Shown here: positions 44,828 through 56,011 of the stretch, piece after piece
Numbering within the stretch: position 1 is the first letter of the stretch
Layout: every line of letters begins with the position of its first letter
Assembly: GCA_911728435.2 (NCBI GenBank)
Contig: OU452199.1
Span: 2,108,001 to 2,172,000, forward strand
DNA: 64,000 bases
Direction: 5' to 3'
Source: Apoderus coryli
Lineage: Eukaryota; Arthropoda; Insecta; Coleoptera; Attelabidae
Notes under the pieces: model-generated
Database searches by the model: none
The model's input: only the letters and a program-made list of their open reading frames with translations
Told to the model about the DNA's origin: nothing
Translations under genes and position numbers: made by a program

Positions 44828-47800
44828 ATGAATTTTATTCATTTTATTTCTTTGGCGTTTCTGGTAACTTTGGCGTCTAGTGCGGAATATACCACCAAAT
44901 ACGATAATGTGGATGTTGATAGAATTTTGAAAAATGATCGAGTCCTCGCCAACTATATCAAGTGCCTTATGGATGAGGGACCATGTACTCCTGAGGGTAG
45001 AGAACTGAAAAGTGAGTACCGAGATAATTTTTTTAAATATTTTAATTTTATTTGCAAAAATTGGAAGTGGTACTCAGATAGTTTCGCAATGCGAAACTAT
45101 TATTATTATTACTTAGGTTTGTGTGTTTAAAATTTTTTATCAATTCCCAAATGGGTTTACTAGATATTTATACAGGGAAGATATCTCTTAAGATCTATAA
45201 ACGATAGACAAAAAAATCCTTTAGAAAACTTTTAGGCATTGACGAGATGTACAACCCAAAAATGTTTTCAATTATCCAGGGTAGTCCACAAACGCGCCGC
45301 AGACCAAACTTGCTGTCACTCTAAAAGACATAAGGGTTCATTTGCCTAGGTCCTGTAGTTTTTGAAAGAAAAATTTGAATTAAATAGAAAACACAGTTTT
45401 TTGTCTTTTGATTGTAAGTTTTTTATTGAATCATAAAATACATAGGATAGGGTTATTTGTGGAACACATCGGGCAAATGGCCTCCACGGCTTTGCGTAAA
45501 TAAGGGTGAATTTTGACACAAATAAAAGAAAAAATTTCCAACAAATAATTCAAATTGCTGCTTCGGGCTAAGGAGATGTCGAGAGCTATACAATAACTTT
45601 AGACACCCAACAGCCTTTTTTGTGCATGTGGCGACATGTTGCTCAAATCTCAGTCCGTTATCCAAAATCAACCCCAAATTCCTCGCCTCTGTCTTGATTG
45701 TGATGTTGAGTAAATGCCTCAAACTATCCACATCCTTTCTCCTCCCAAACAACATGACCGCACACTTACTTGGGTTCAAAATTAATGAATGATCCTGCGA
45801 AAATATTCTTAGTCGTTCCAAATCCATGTTTATCCTAGCGCAAGCATCCGCTATCAAATTAGAGGGACAGGTCAAGTAAATCTGAGAATCGTCAGCAAAA
45901 AGTTGGCACCTACAAAAAGCAAGGTGGGTAGGAAACTGAAGTATACAGACTAAAAAGTAGGGGGCCCAAAATTGAACCTTGAGGTACTCCTCTCTGTACA
46001 TTAAGAACCTGAGAAGTTTTATTTTTATATATCACCCGTTGTCTTCTATTGCTTAAATAGTTTTGGAAAAAATTGACTGCATGTTGACTTAAGCCTACGT
46101 AGCGCAAAATCTTTAGCAATGTTTCATGGCCAAGCGTATCAAATGCCTTGGAGTAGTCGAGCATCACTAGTATTGTACACTCACTCCTGTCAATTGCGTC
46201 CAGAACGAAATCGCGATTGAACCTCCGGCAAGATTTTGTTATTAGAAACATGCTGGGATAACTGAACCTTAATAACTCTCTCCAAGATCTTCGACAACAC
46301 AGGCAATTAGCTTATGGGACGCAGGCCCTTAAAAGATTTAGGACCATTCACCTTAGGGAGCGGAGTTATATTAGAGAGTTTCCAGTCAGACGGATACACT
46401 GACCTTTCTATACAAAAATTTACTAAATGGCATATATACTTCAATATAAAAGGACAGCAAAAAATCAAGAAATCCACATGAATACTTAGAATAATTAGTT
46501 TTGGAATTAATAATCTGTAGCCTGCGCAGATTATTCCACATTTTTCCATTGCACTTCCTGACCGAATATTCCACATAAGCTTTTTTCTCCTTTTTTACAG
46601 CTGTATTGACATAGTTTCTCAACTGTCTGTAATATTCAAACGACTCGTCTGTTTTCATTTGTTTGTATTTAAACTTCGCTTTATTACGCAATTTAATCAA
46701 GAGCCTTATGTTATTTGTTATCCAAGGCTTGTATGGTTTATCAACAGTTACCGATTTATATATATATCCATTAGTATTGTCAAGTTATGATTGAAAAAGG
46801 TGACTTTATTGTCAATATCCTCGATACAACACATATTATCCCACGGAATCGCTTGAAGATGCTCGTATAGAGAAACGATATCAACATTTTTAAAGTCTCT
46901 ATATATAATAGGGTCCGAAGGTGGACACTTTGTCTCAACATGTAAATGTATATAAATCAATATCGCAAATTTTTGTAATTTTAATTTTTTTTTATATAAA
47001 AACCAAAAAAATTAAATTATAGCTTTATTTCAATAATTTACAAATTGATGGGACACTCTCAAAAAATGAAAAAATAAAATGGTTTAAACACACATTTTTG
47101 GACAATTTAAGTTTAAATACAATAATCAATTCTAAGCTTAAATTAAATACGAAATGCTTTTGCTTTTTTTTTAATTTATTTTTTTTTTTTGTATTTAAAT
47201 CGAGAAAAAAATGATAAAAAATTGCAACATTTTTCTTTTTTTAATAGTTTTTTTATGAAAAAACGGTTAGCATAATATATCAATAAAAAGTATAGGAAAG
47301 GTACTTCTCGAATTTATGCAGATTTACAGCGTTCCCGTTTTCCCAAAAAAATACAATTAGAAAATGTGACCACCCTGAAAAATTACAAATCAAAGGTCAA
47401 TGAAATCCAGTGAAAAAATACAAGGGAATTTAAAAGGATCTGACGCTCTTGTGAACTACCTTGTATAATTGAAAACATTTTTGGGTTGTACATCCCTTCA
47501 ATGGGTGTTCAAAATGAAACAATCCCCAAAAATATTGCGTGTGTATATTATGAAGGGCTATTTGCATGCCAAACGACATGCCGAGACAGGGTCATTAACG
47601 ATAGTTTCTTAGGGCTTGAATGATAGCGTTCTATAGCCCTATACCGAAACCGAAATAAATATTTCTTTGTAACAAAGTATTTATTGGAAGAAAACTATCA
47701 GATTTTGCCGGATCATATTATTTATTTGGATAGAACAAATCATATATTTAAAACAAAAAAATGTTTATTTATATAGGTATACCTAATACGCCTAGTTGAT

Positions 47801-49215
47801 TTCGCGTTTGACATAAACGCCCGTGAATATGTTTCAAACAAATATTTGTTTGAACTGAATAAATATTTAATTGGGTGACTTTCTTGTTGGTCCCTAAATA
47901 TAAACAAGCCGCCATCTTTGTATTAAATTACTGATAAATAAAATTAACTTAAAACATAAAATAGCATGACATAAATTTAACTTATAACATTCGAAAAGGG
48001 GTCATATAAGTACCCTAGGTTCCACACCACTATAATAACGATTCAACGGACATTATTTTTTTTTAGTTATTATATAATAAATAGGTATAAGCCATAACTA
48101 ACACAATAAAAACCACCTTCTATATTGGACTAATACTAAACTAAAACGCGTGCGCTATGGAATTGAATCCCCAACAGCTATGCGCGTCGGCTCATTTTAT
48201 TATTATTTATTTGATCCAAATAACGGTGGCCTTGTTTCAAATCACAAGGAATTATCTTTAATCTGTTATTTAAATTAAATAAATATGTATTTCTGCCAAA
48301 GCAGCCCAGGCCAAATAAATATTTAAAAAAAATCAAATAACTCTATTGATTCCAGACAAACACTGTTTATTTGAGTCAAATAAATTTTGTTTGAGTTAAA
48401 CAAATAAAAGCCAAATAATTATTTATTAGGGTTCATTTTTAGAATTTTTTTCACTGTTGAAAAATGCAAAATTATACTGGATGAACCGCAGCCGAAGAAG
48501 AAAGCACAACACCAACTAATGAAAAATTATGGCAATCATTTTTTGAGTCTGCTGTTCATTTTTTATAAAGATAACAAGAAATCCCTTGCGGGATTTTCCA
48601 GTCGTTTTGTGGTAGTTGTATCTATGAAAAAAGTCATTGAGGGTTATAAAAAAAAATAAAAAAAAAATTTAAGAAAAAAAATTAAAAAAAAATTAAAAAA
48701 AAAAATTAAAAAAAAAAATTAAAAAAAAAAAATTAAAAAAAAAATTTCAAAAAAAAAATTCAAAAAAAATATTGAAAATAAATAGAAACATTTTTGAGTT
48801 ACCCCGTAGATAACTTTCAAAGAAATGTTGAATTGAAATCCAAAGAAATCAAAAAATTATTCAAAATAGATAATCCTATAACATTTAACAGTGCGCATCG
48901 ATATTATAAATCACACCCTATAGTCCATAAAATAAATAAAAAAAAACAGTCTATTCATATAATTCTTTTATAAAATATTATTTATTGTTTGTTATTCAAA
49001 ATGTTGTAATTTCACTTTTAGAAACTCTACCAGATGCATTGGTCAACGGCTGCAACAAATGCAATGAGAAGCAACGAGCAACTACAGAAAAAGTTGTTAA
49101 ACATTTGATGAACAAACGAGTTAAAGATTGGGAGCGATTAAGCAAAAAATACGATCCACAAGGCCTCTTCAAACAGAAATACGAATCATTGTTAGCTCAA
49201 ACCAGATCAAAATAA
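44828..49215 (+). CDS. CSP: Chemosensory protein (OS-D family), two exons, 4-kb intron
   Basis: Exon 1 is 44828-45011 and exon 2 is 49022-49215, giving 125 residues. ATG at 44828 opens the signal peptide [19 protein letters not shown]. The mature N-terminus [20 protein letters not shown] is followed by C-LMDEGP-C, then [18 protein letters not shown] and [20 protein letters not shown]. The intron is phase 1 after ELK (AAA A/GTGAGT ... TTTTAG/AA), the longest in the cluster, and holds a dead LINE and a pair of inverted repeats. AATAAA occurs near 49307. Exon 1 is closely similar to the exon at 3280-3460 (both [16 protein letters not shown]), so these two are probably sister genes. Confidence 0.93.
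45244..47496. repeat. Inverted repeat pair in the CSP intron
   Basis: 45244-45297 and 47444-47496 are inverted copies of about 53 bp (GATGTACAACCCAAAAATGT, TTTCAATTAT, GTAGTYCACAA). They bracket 2.15 kb that includes a LINE. They could be the ends of a DNA transposon carrying the LINE as a passenger. Confidence 0.6.
45420..46960 (-). mobile_element. LINE ORF2 fragment, decayed, antisense in the CSP intron
   Basis: Minus-strand order: [110 protein letters not shown] (catalytic FADD intact) and [20 protein letters not shown]. It has at least four frame breaks. The 3' end is near 45420. Confidence 0.88.
47497..49021. other. Remainder of the CSP intron, AT-rich
   Basis: It holds many AAATAAATATTT-type words (47690-48430) and, at 48645-48790, a run of A blocks separated by TT. 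No exon was seen. Confidence 0.6.
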
Positions 49216-50439
49216 AACTAAACAAAATTAAGTATTATTTTAAGTTATATTGTGTGATAGATGAATTTTCGAAATGAAAATACAATATGTTTTTATAATT
49301 GTTTAAATAAATAATTCCGGTTTAATCCTGCCTCCCTTTAATTACAACCCTTAAGGCATCAAAAGAGAAAAAAATCCATACCCAAAATGTATAATTTTAC
49401 TACATTTTGCACATTTTTATAATTAATTTTTGTATATAAAAATATCAAATATGTGGTAAGTTGAGAGTTTGTTCATGCCAATTTTGTTTGTATTCTAATA
49501 ACGCTTATTCATTTATTTATTTACGTTTTTTATACTTTTTATTCTTCTTGTTTGAATAAAAATTGAAGAATACAAGGTTCAAAAATAAAACAAAAAAAGT
49601 TAGTTAAACAATGAAAATATTTATTTGTTGAAAACATTTTAAGAAAAAATGTTATTAACAAATTCATACAATATCAATCATCCTACGATTATTCGGTTTT
49701 AGGTCTTCTTTAGACTATCTCAAATGTCAAAAAAAAAATCCCCTTGATTTTTCAAAGCTTTTGTCCTAAGATATATATTTTAATTATGTCAAAATTATTT
49801 TATTATGCAAATTGAAAACTATTTTAAAATTTTAAAAAAATACTTACATATATTTAATTTAAGTTTTGCGTAAGTTAACTGTATTAAGTTTAACTCGTAC
49901 ATATAGGGAGGCGTTCTAAGAGATGTTTTTTTTAAATCGAACTACCCTGATTTTTTTAGCCAATAAAATTGCATATTTTTGTTCCATTTAAATGATATAC
50001 GACACTTAATAGTGTTAGTTTTAAAAATATCAAAAATCGCGAGCGATATTGAAAAATTTATGGTTACGAGGATTTTTACACTCTGTAATTTTGGTACAGT
50101 GTTAACTTCTGTCACGATTATGTTGTTAATCTTTAAAATACCAAAATTATAAGCAGATTCAATAAAAATTTCCAGTTTTGATGCCTTAATAAACAACAAA
50201 CAATGTGTAAGCTTAAATTTCTACAAGAACAAAGAAAAATTGTGTTGAACCGAAAACACTAAAGTAACAAGACACTAAATATACAAGAATAATTTGATAT
50301 AATATTTGACAATATTGCAACTCATACAGAACAACAAAAGTATAAATAACACCACTCTGCCACTGGCTGATTCAATATTACTACGAGGGGCGGCAACAAT
50401 TGCGGGGAAAAACTCAGTTTCCACCAATTGCGACTTTTT
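49216..50439. other. Spacer without a recognised host gene
   Basis: 49900-50010 resembles a mariner-type end. An 85-codon minus ORF there has no catalytic motif. The rest is AT-rich. Confidence 0.35.
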
Positions 50440-52370
50440 TATTTATTTATTTATTGTCATAACATGTCATTACCAAAAAAGGTTTACACAAGTCATATTA
50501 AATATTAAAATATTACATAACACAACATAAAAACATAGAAATGTATATAACTTGGTCAAAACAGAAAGTCGTTGCTGAGGAATTCATCAATGGAGTACAA
50601 AGCCTGGTCAATTAAGTAGTTTTTTAATCTATTTTTGAACATTGCAAGGCTCAGTGTTTTCAAACTATCTGGCAAATGATTATAGCATGTGGGACCATAA
50701 TAATTCACAGAATTTCTGCTTCTACCCTACCTCATATATTCAGGAAGAATATCATTTTTGTTTCTGGTTTTGTGGTTGTGAACTTCATCATGCCTTATGT
50801 ACAGATTGTAATTATTTTTCACATACATAATTGAATTGTAGATATAGAGACACGGGAGTGTAATTATTTTACATTCTTTAAATTTAGGTCTGACATCCTC
50901 TCTAAACTTTAAATCTGTCATTATTCGCACCACTCGTCTTTGGATTGCGAATACCCGACTAGCATGACAAGAGTGTCCCCAAATTGACAAAGAATATGAA
51001 GCCACACTGTGAAAAAGGCCATAATATGCTGATTTCAAAACATTAAAAGAGACTTCACCCTTCAAGCTTCGCAACATGAACACAACCTTAGACAACTTGG
51101 CAATGGTAACCTCGACATGACCCGCCCAGGTTAGTTTTTGGTCCAAAGTGACACCCAAAAACTTTACCAGACCATCAGAAACAGCAACATCCGTCTCACG
51201 TAATGTAAATATTTTAGTAGCTGTTTTATTGGCATTCATACAGAGTTTGTTAGCTGCAAACCAGTCCGCAGCCCTCGACTGTGAATTAATCATACTTGAG
51301 GCCAGAACATCACTCGACAGTTCAACATCGACAATAGTTAAATCGTATGCAAACAATGTCAGGTCAGAGCATGGCAGATGTAGCTGTAAATCATTAATGA
51401 AAATCAAAAACAATAGAGGTCCGAGCACCGAGCCCTGTGGGACTCCACAAGAGCTCAACAAGGGCTGAGAAGACTTTGACTCAAACATCGTTACGACATT
51501 CCTACCAGTGAGATAGGAACTCAGCAAACGAATCGAATTCGCACTCATACCGTATCGCTCCAGTTTACCCAACAAGATATCGTGTGAGACGCAATCAAAC
51601 GCCTTTGTTAAATCAAGAAAAGAAGCCCCCACAAGCCTTCTACTCTCAAAAGCGGTTATAACGCTATTTATAAAGTTTTCTATAGCTGAAACGGTGTTAA
51701 GTTTCGGTCTAAATCCAAATTGTTTCGGAGAAAATAAATTATTTCTTTCAAAATAGTTGGCTAATTGTTTAAAGAGTATCTTTTCAAAAATTTTCCCTAG
51801 AACAGGCACTATAGAAATAGGGCGATAGTTGTTCAATTCATCTGGAGATCCTTTTTTGAATAACGGTATAATTTTGTTAAATTTCAGACAACTCGGAAAC
51901 ATACCGGATGAGATCGCCAAATTAATCAATATTGTTAATGAAATAATTATTATATCCTTAATATATTTAATGATTACGATATTCAAATCAAAAATGTCTT
52001 TCGAGCTTTTATTTTTAAAAGAGTTTATTATATCTCTCATCTCAATAAAAGATATTTCATTAAACTCAAAATTGCCAGGAATGTCAATAGACAACAAATC
52101 CAGTGGACTGATATTGAGGATAAGTTATGGGTTAAAGTTTCCGCAATACTGGTAAAATATGTATTGAAATCATCAGCAGTAAGATTTGTTAATGATTGTT
52201 GGGTAGCAGAACTATTCCTTTTATGGTTGAACACCTGCATGGCGACAAAACGTGCGAAGGTCCACGCACCAATTAGGATCATTCAGGCGGTGTCTAACCA
52301 CCTATTTCGCGTGGTATTGCCGATGTTACAGAAGATCGTAATTTCTTTTCCGTATTTTAATATTCAGCGG
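50440..52370 (-). mobile_element. LINE ORF2, long open frame but mutated active site
   Basis: A 456-codon frame is open from 52097 to 50727. It reads [120 protein letters not shown] and LTLFAYDLTIVDVE. The catalytic FADD reads FAYD, so the polymerase should be dead. FLGVTLDQKLTWAGHVEV and CHASRVFAIQRRVVRIMTDL follow. After one TGA the tail continues VNYYGPTCYNHLPDSLKTLS. 52282-52170 adds LTADDFNTYFTSIAETLTHN upstream. The 3' end is a TTTA repeat at 50440. Confidence 0.92.
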
Positions 52371-52908
52371 TGAAAATTTTAGTTATTAAATAAAAATAAA
52401 ACAAACAATCAATTAAAAATCCTGAGCTTTTTTCATTATTATTTGTAATTGTAAAAAATCGATTTTCAAATTAATAGGACTTCTTTTCTAGAACTAGTGA
52501 TCTTTTGCAGTTAAATTTGGCAATATACGATTGTTTTGTCCGCATTCCTTTCGTTGTCACAGATTGCTTTGCCAAGCATACAGATTCAGGCAAGTAGGGA
52601 TTTAGAAAATATTTTTTTATCTCTAAATTGTTCGACAAACTAAAATTTTGTTAGAGAGTAAATAGTTTCTAAATAAAATGAACTATTTACAGAAAAAACT
52701 GGTAGTGATTATACGACGGTTACAAAAAATATGGGTAGATAAGTTATTGTGACTAAGCTTTTAAGCATCCTGTAATTTTTTGGTTTACATTTGCTACAAT
52801 TTTGTTTGGAAAATATACCAACTGTTCAGTTCTTAATAATACAAAAACTACACACTGATGTAATTTTTATTTAATTATATTATTTTAGCTTATATTAGTT
52901 AAGTTTTG

Positions 52909-53057
52909 TTAATTTTTCGGCTCTGAATATTTCGCTACCAAGGCATTCCATACATCAGGATATTTCGATTGAACAAATTGGGCGATTCTTTTGGCATTGG
53001 CTTTTTGCTTTTTATCGCAGTTTTGACAGTTTCTTCCTATGATTTCTGGTAGAGCAT
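52909..53057 (-). CDS. CSP: Chemosensory protein (OS-D family), second coding exon only
   Basis: Minus strand after the acceptor TTTTTTTTCAG, the exon reads (x)ALPEIIGRNCQNCDKKQ, then KANAKRIAQFVQSKYPDVWN and ALVAKYSEPKN with TAA at 52909-52911. C-QN-C is the second cysteine pair, and the start phase (two bases completing a codon) matches the other CSP genes. The end is about 10 residues shorter than usual, since the K-Y-D-P-x-G-x-Y-x-x-K-Y helix stops at KYSEPKN. An AATAAA (minus) lies at 52872-52867. The first exon should be at higher coordinates. I did not find it in 53058-64000, so it is lost, very distant, or outside. Confidence 0.85.
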
Positions 53058-53060
53058 CTG

Positions 53061-54404
53061 AAAAAAAATTGATATCATTGTAACGGTCAGATTTTTGGAT
53101 TTAAAATTGATGATTACTTTATTAACGACCCTCGTATTTTGTATTTCAATTTAAGTAATTTTTTGTAAATATTTCAACCTGTTTAAAGTATGTAAAGTTT
53201 TCAATATGTCCACATACATTGGTTCCTTTTCCTTTTTTGTCATTTCGCACTATGCCCGATACTAAAATAGGTAGAAAGTGTGTAAATTTGCGGTTTAAAA
53301 AGAGGCATTTAGAAGCGAGAAGCGAAACAGCAAACGTACCGATACAGAATTTACTTTTGAAAATTAAGAAAATATTACTGATTAAATTAGCGAAGCCTAA
53401 TTACCGATTAGGCTTCTTGGCTATAGTTAAAATATTGGAACTTTGACTACCTGTGTGTTGACATATTGAACAATAACGCATCACCCAGCAAATACAGGCC
53501 AAATCTGTTCATACTCGGTCGAGTACAAGCTTGTATTTCGTGTTATCGACCAAAAGGAGTCCCAATCACATTACGTGAGGACCGGTACGAGACTTTGTTA
53601 ACCAAACTTGGTAGCTAGTACTAAATTTTGTAAGTTTTTTTATTTTTATTATTTTTATAGTTTACTAAATTACAGTGGCACAATAGTCAGCTACGTATTA
53701 GCGATTAAGCCTAATAAAATCTAATACAAATATTATAAGTACCTATATTTCCTTTTATTTAAATAGTTTATCATTGTATTAATCTTGTTATTTAATTTAT
53801 TTTTTTGCTACTTAATATTAAATAAATAATATTTTTATTGAACGTAGGTGGCACATCTTGTACAGCTCCTTTCCCCTATCCTTTGCTAAAATTTTAATTT
53901 TAGCTGGCGCCCAGGCCTGAGGGTTATTGTGAAACCTAAAGACCACCACCGGCTTGAGCTACGGAGGCACGATTACGTCACATCATTAATCAACATAATA
54001 CGAAATTAGAAAAAAAATACGCGGTGTTTTTTTTTTTAATTTTTTTTTTAAAGTTCTGTTATACTAAACACACGAAAATAAAGCAACATTGTATTACGAA
54101 ATACGAGTATTACGAGAGTTACCTTTTACGTCTGGGAAGAAAACACAAATTTTTATGAACATTCTGCAAACCAATTGTCCACTAATATTTCTAATGATCC
54201 TCGTATCTTAACACAGTTGCAAATTTAAGCAATTTGACGTTTTATTTTCAATTGTTTTAAGTATAACGGTTTTGTTTTCTGTGTATCTTTATAGGCTCAA
54301 GGACCGTTTTCCTTTTGTAATTGTTGTCGGACAAATGAACGTAACTAATTCTAGTTTTGCGGTTGGGTAACATGTGGTTCCAAACGGCCATCATTTTATT
54401 TTTT
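53061..54404. other. Spacer upstream of the orphan CSP exon
   Basis: A 75-codon plus-strand ORF at 53219-53446 has no recognisable motif. 53860-53970 is GC-richer and repeat-like. No CSP first exon was found. Confidence 0.4.
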
Positions 54405-56010
54405 AGTAATAATAATGCTTTATTTGCCTATATAACAATAGTTATTGGCATCGTCACATTCAGTATGTACATAAATAAAAATTCAATATAAAAAAACAAA
54501 ATACTCAAACAACAAATGCGTGTGTAAATAGTACAAATACAAAACAGTAAAACAAAGTACATAAAAGTCACTTAAAACTTATTCAATAAATAGTCTAAAG
54601 GGGCACAATTCAAATATTACAACAACAATCAACAGACTATAAATTAACAAAGCACTAGAGTGTAAAAAATTCACTCAAAATTTGTAGGTGAGATAGTCAG
54701 CATAGTCGTATGGGACAGTCTCAAGAAGTTGTTTTTTCACTTCAACTTTAAATTTATTGTTGTTTGCAATATCTTTTATCTGACGAGGGAGGTGATTATA
54801 GAACTTAACTGCCATAACCTGAAACTGTCGATCTGTCAAAGCTAATCTGTGCCGGGGCAGACACAGGTTTTTCTTATGCCGTGTTTCATAACAGTGTAGA
54901 TCCTCATGACTTATTATTAAAGTATTGAGATTTTCCCTAATATAAAAAATGCATTGCCAAATATACAGAGCAGGAACTGTTAAAATATTTAATTTTTTAA
55001 AGAAGGATTTACATGGCTCTCTATATCCAGCTTTAACCATTACGCGTACAGCCGCCTTTTGAATTGCGGTGCCTTGCCCCAAAACAGAACGCTATAACTA
55101 ATTAGGCCCTGAAAGTATCCCATATATGCGCAACGCAAGACTTCTTGTGAACATGTTGTTGATAGTTTTCGCAAGAGATAAACCACACTGGACAATTTTT
55201 TGGCAAGGCAATCGATCTGATCTTTCCATGTCAATTTTGGGTCTACGATTTCGCTAGTAAAATTTTTCCTTAGTGTAAAATCCATCCTCTCCGTTTTCGA
55301 GAAGTTAAGAGACAGTCCGTTAGAGGCAAACCAATTCTCAGCACTTTTTAATTTGGTTTGGATTATGTTATTAAAATCCTCGGAAGCCTGGTAAATTGTG
55401 GTGTCGTCTGCATACTGAATTACTTGAGTATCCCTCAAAAAAGATGATAAGTCGTTGACATATATAATAAATAAAAGTGGACCAAGAATTGAGCACTGGG
55501 GTACTCCTCTCTTTCCTATAGTCAACTAACTGGTGTCGATCACTCAAGTAAGATGTTAAGAAATTAAGAGCATTTGCCATATAGGGGGAGGTCAAATGCT
55601 CTAGAAAGATCGCAAAATACAGCCGTCAGAATGTGTCCTTGTTCCATTGCACCCACTATAGACTGCCCTAACCTCATCAATGCTTGCTTGGTAGATCTTT
55701 GCTTTCGATATCCATACTGTGTGTCTGAAAGCAGTTTATACTTATCTAGAAAACTATACAGCCTATTATTAAAAGCAAGCTCTATTGGCTTCGAGAGGAT
55801 TGGTATAATAGAGATCAGACGATAATTGTTTATCTTTCACGGATCTCCTTTCTTGTGAACAGGTGTTACTTTGGTTAATTTTAATTTACTTGGAAATTCT
55901 TGAAGATCAAAACATTTATTGATAATTATGGCTAATGGTCTTATTAGGCCATATTTAATTTTTTTAATAAGAGAGTTACTAAAACCATAAATGTCCTTGA
56001 CGTCACTTTG
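54405..56010 (-). mobile_element. LINE ORF2 fragment (Jockey/CR1-like)
   Basis: Minus-strand order: [121 protein letters not shown] (catalytic YADD intact; Q-G of PQGS is Q-C), DPKLTWKDQIDCLAKKLSSV and LPRHRLALTDRQFQVMAVKF. It has at least three frame breaks. The 3' end is at an AAT-rich tract near 54405. It abuts a plus-strand LINE at 56012. Confidence 0.9.
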
Positions 56011-56011
56011 A

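Noticed and set aside
48140..48195. tRNA-like words (GGGGATTCAATTCC on the minus strand)
   Set aside because: Only a rough T arm is visible, with no cloverleaf and no clear A box.
48645..48790. A-block/TT repeat that looks array-like
   Set aside because: It is low-complexity AT sequence with irregular spacing. It is not a CRISPR array and none is expected in an insect genome.
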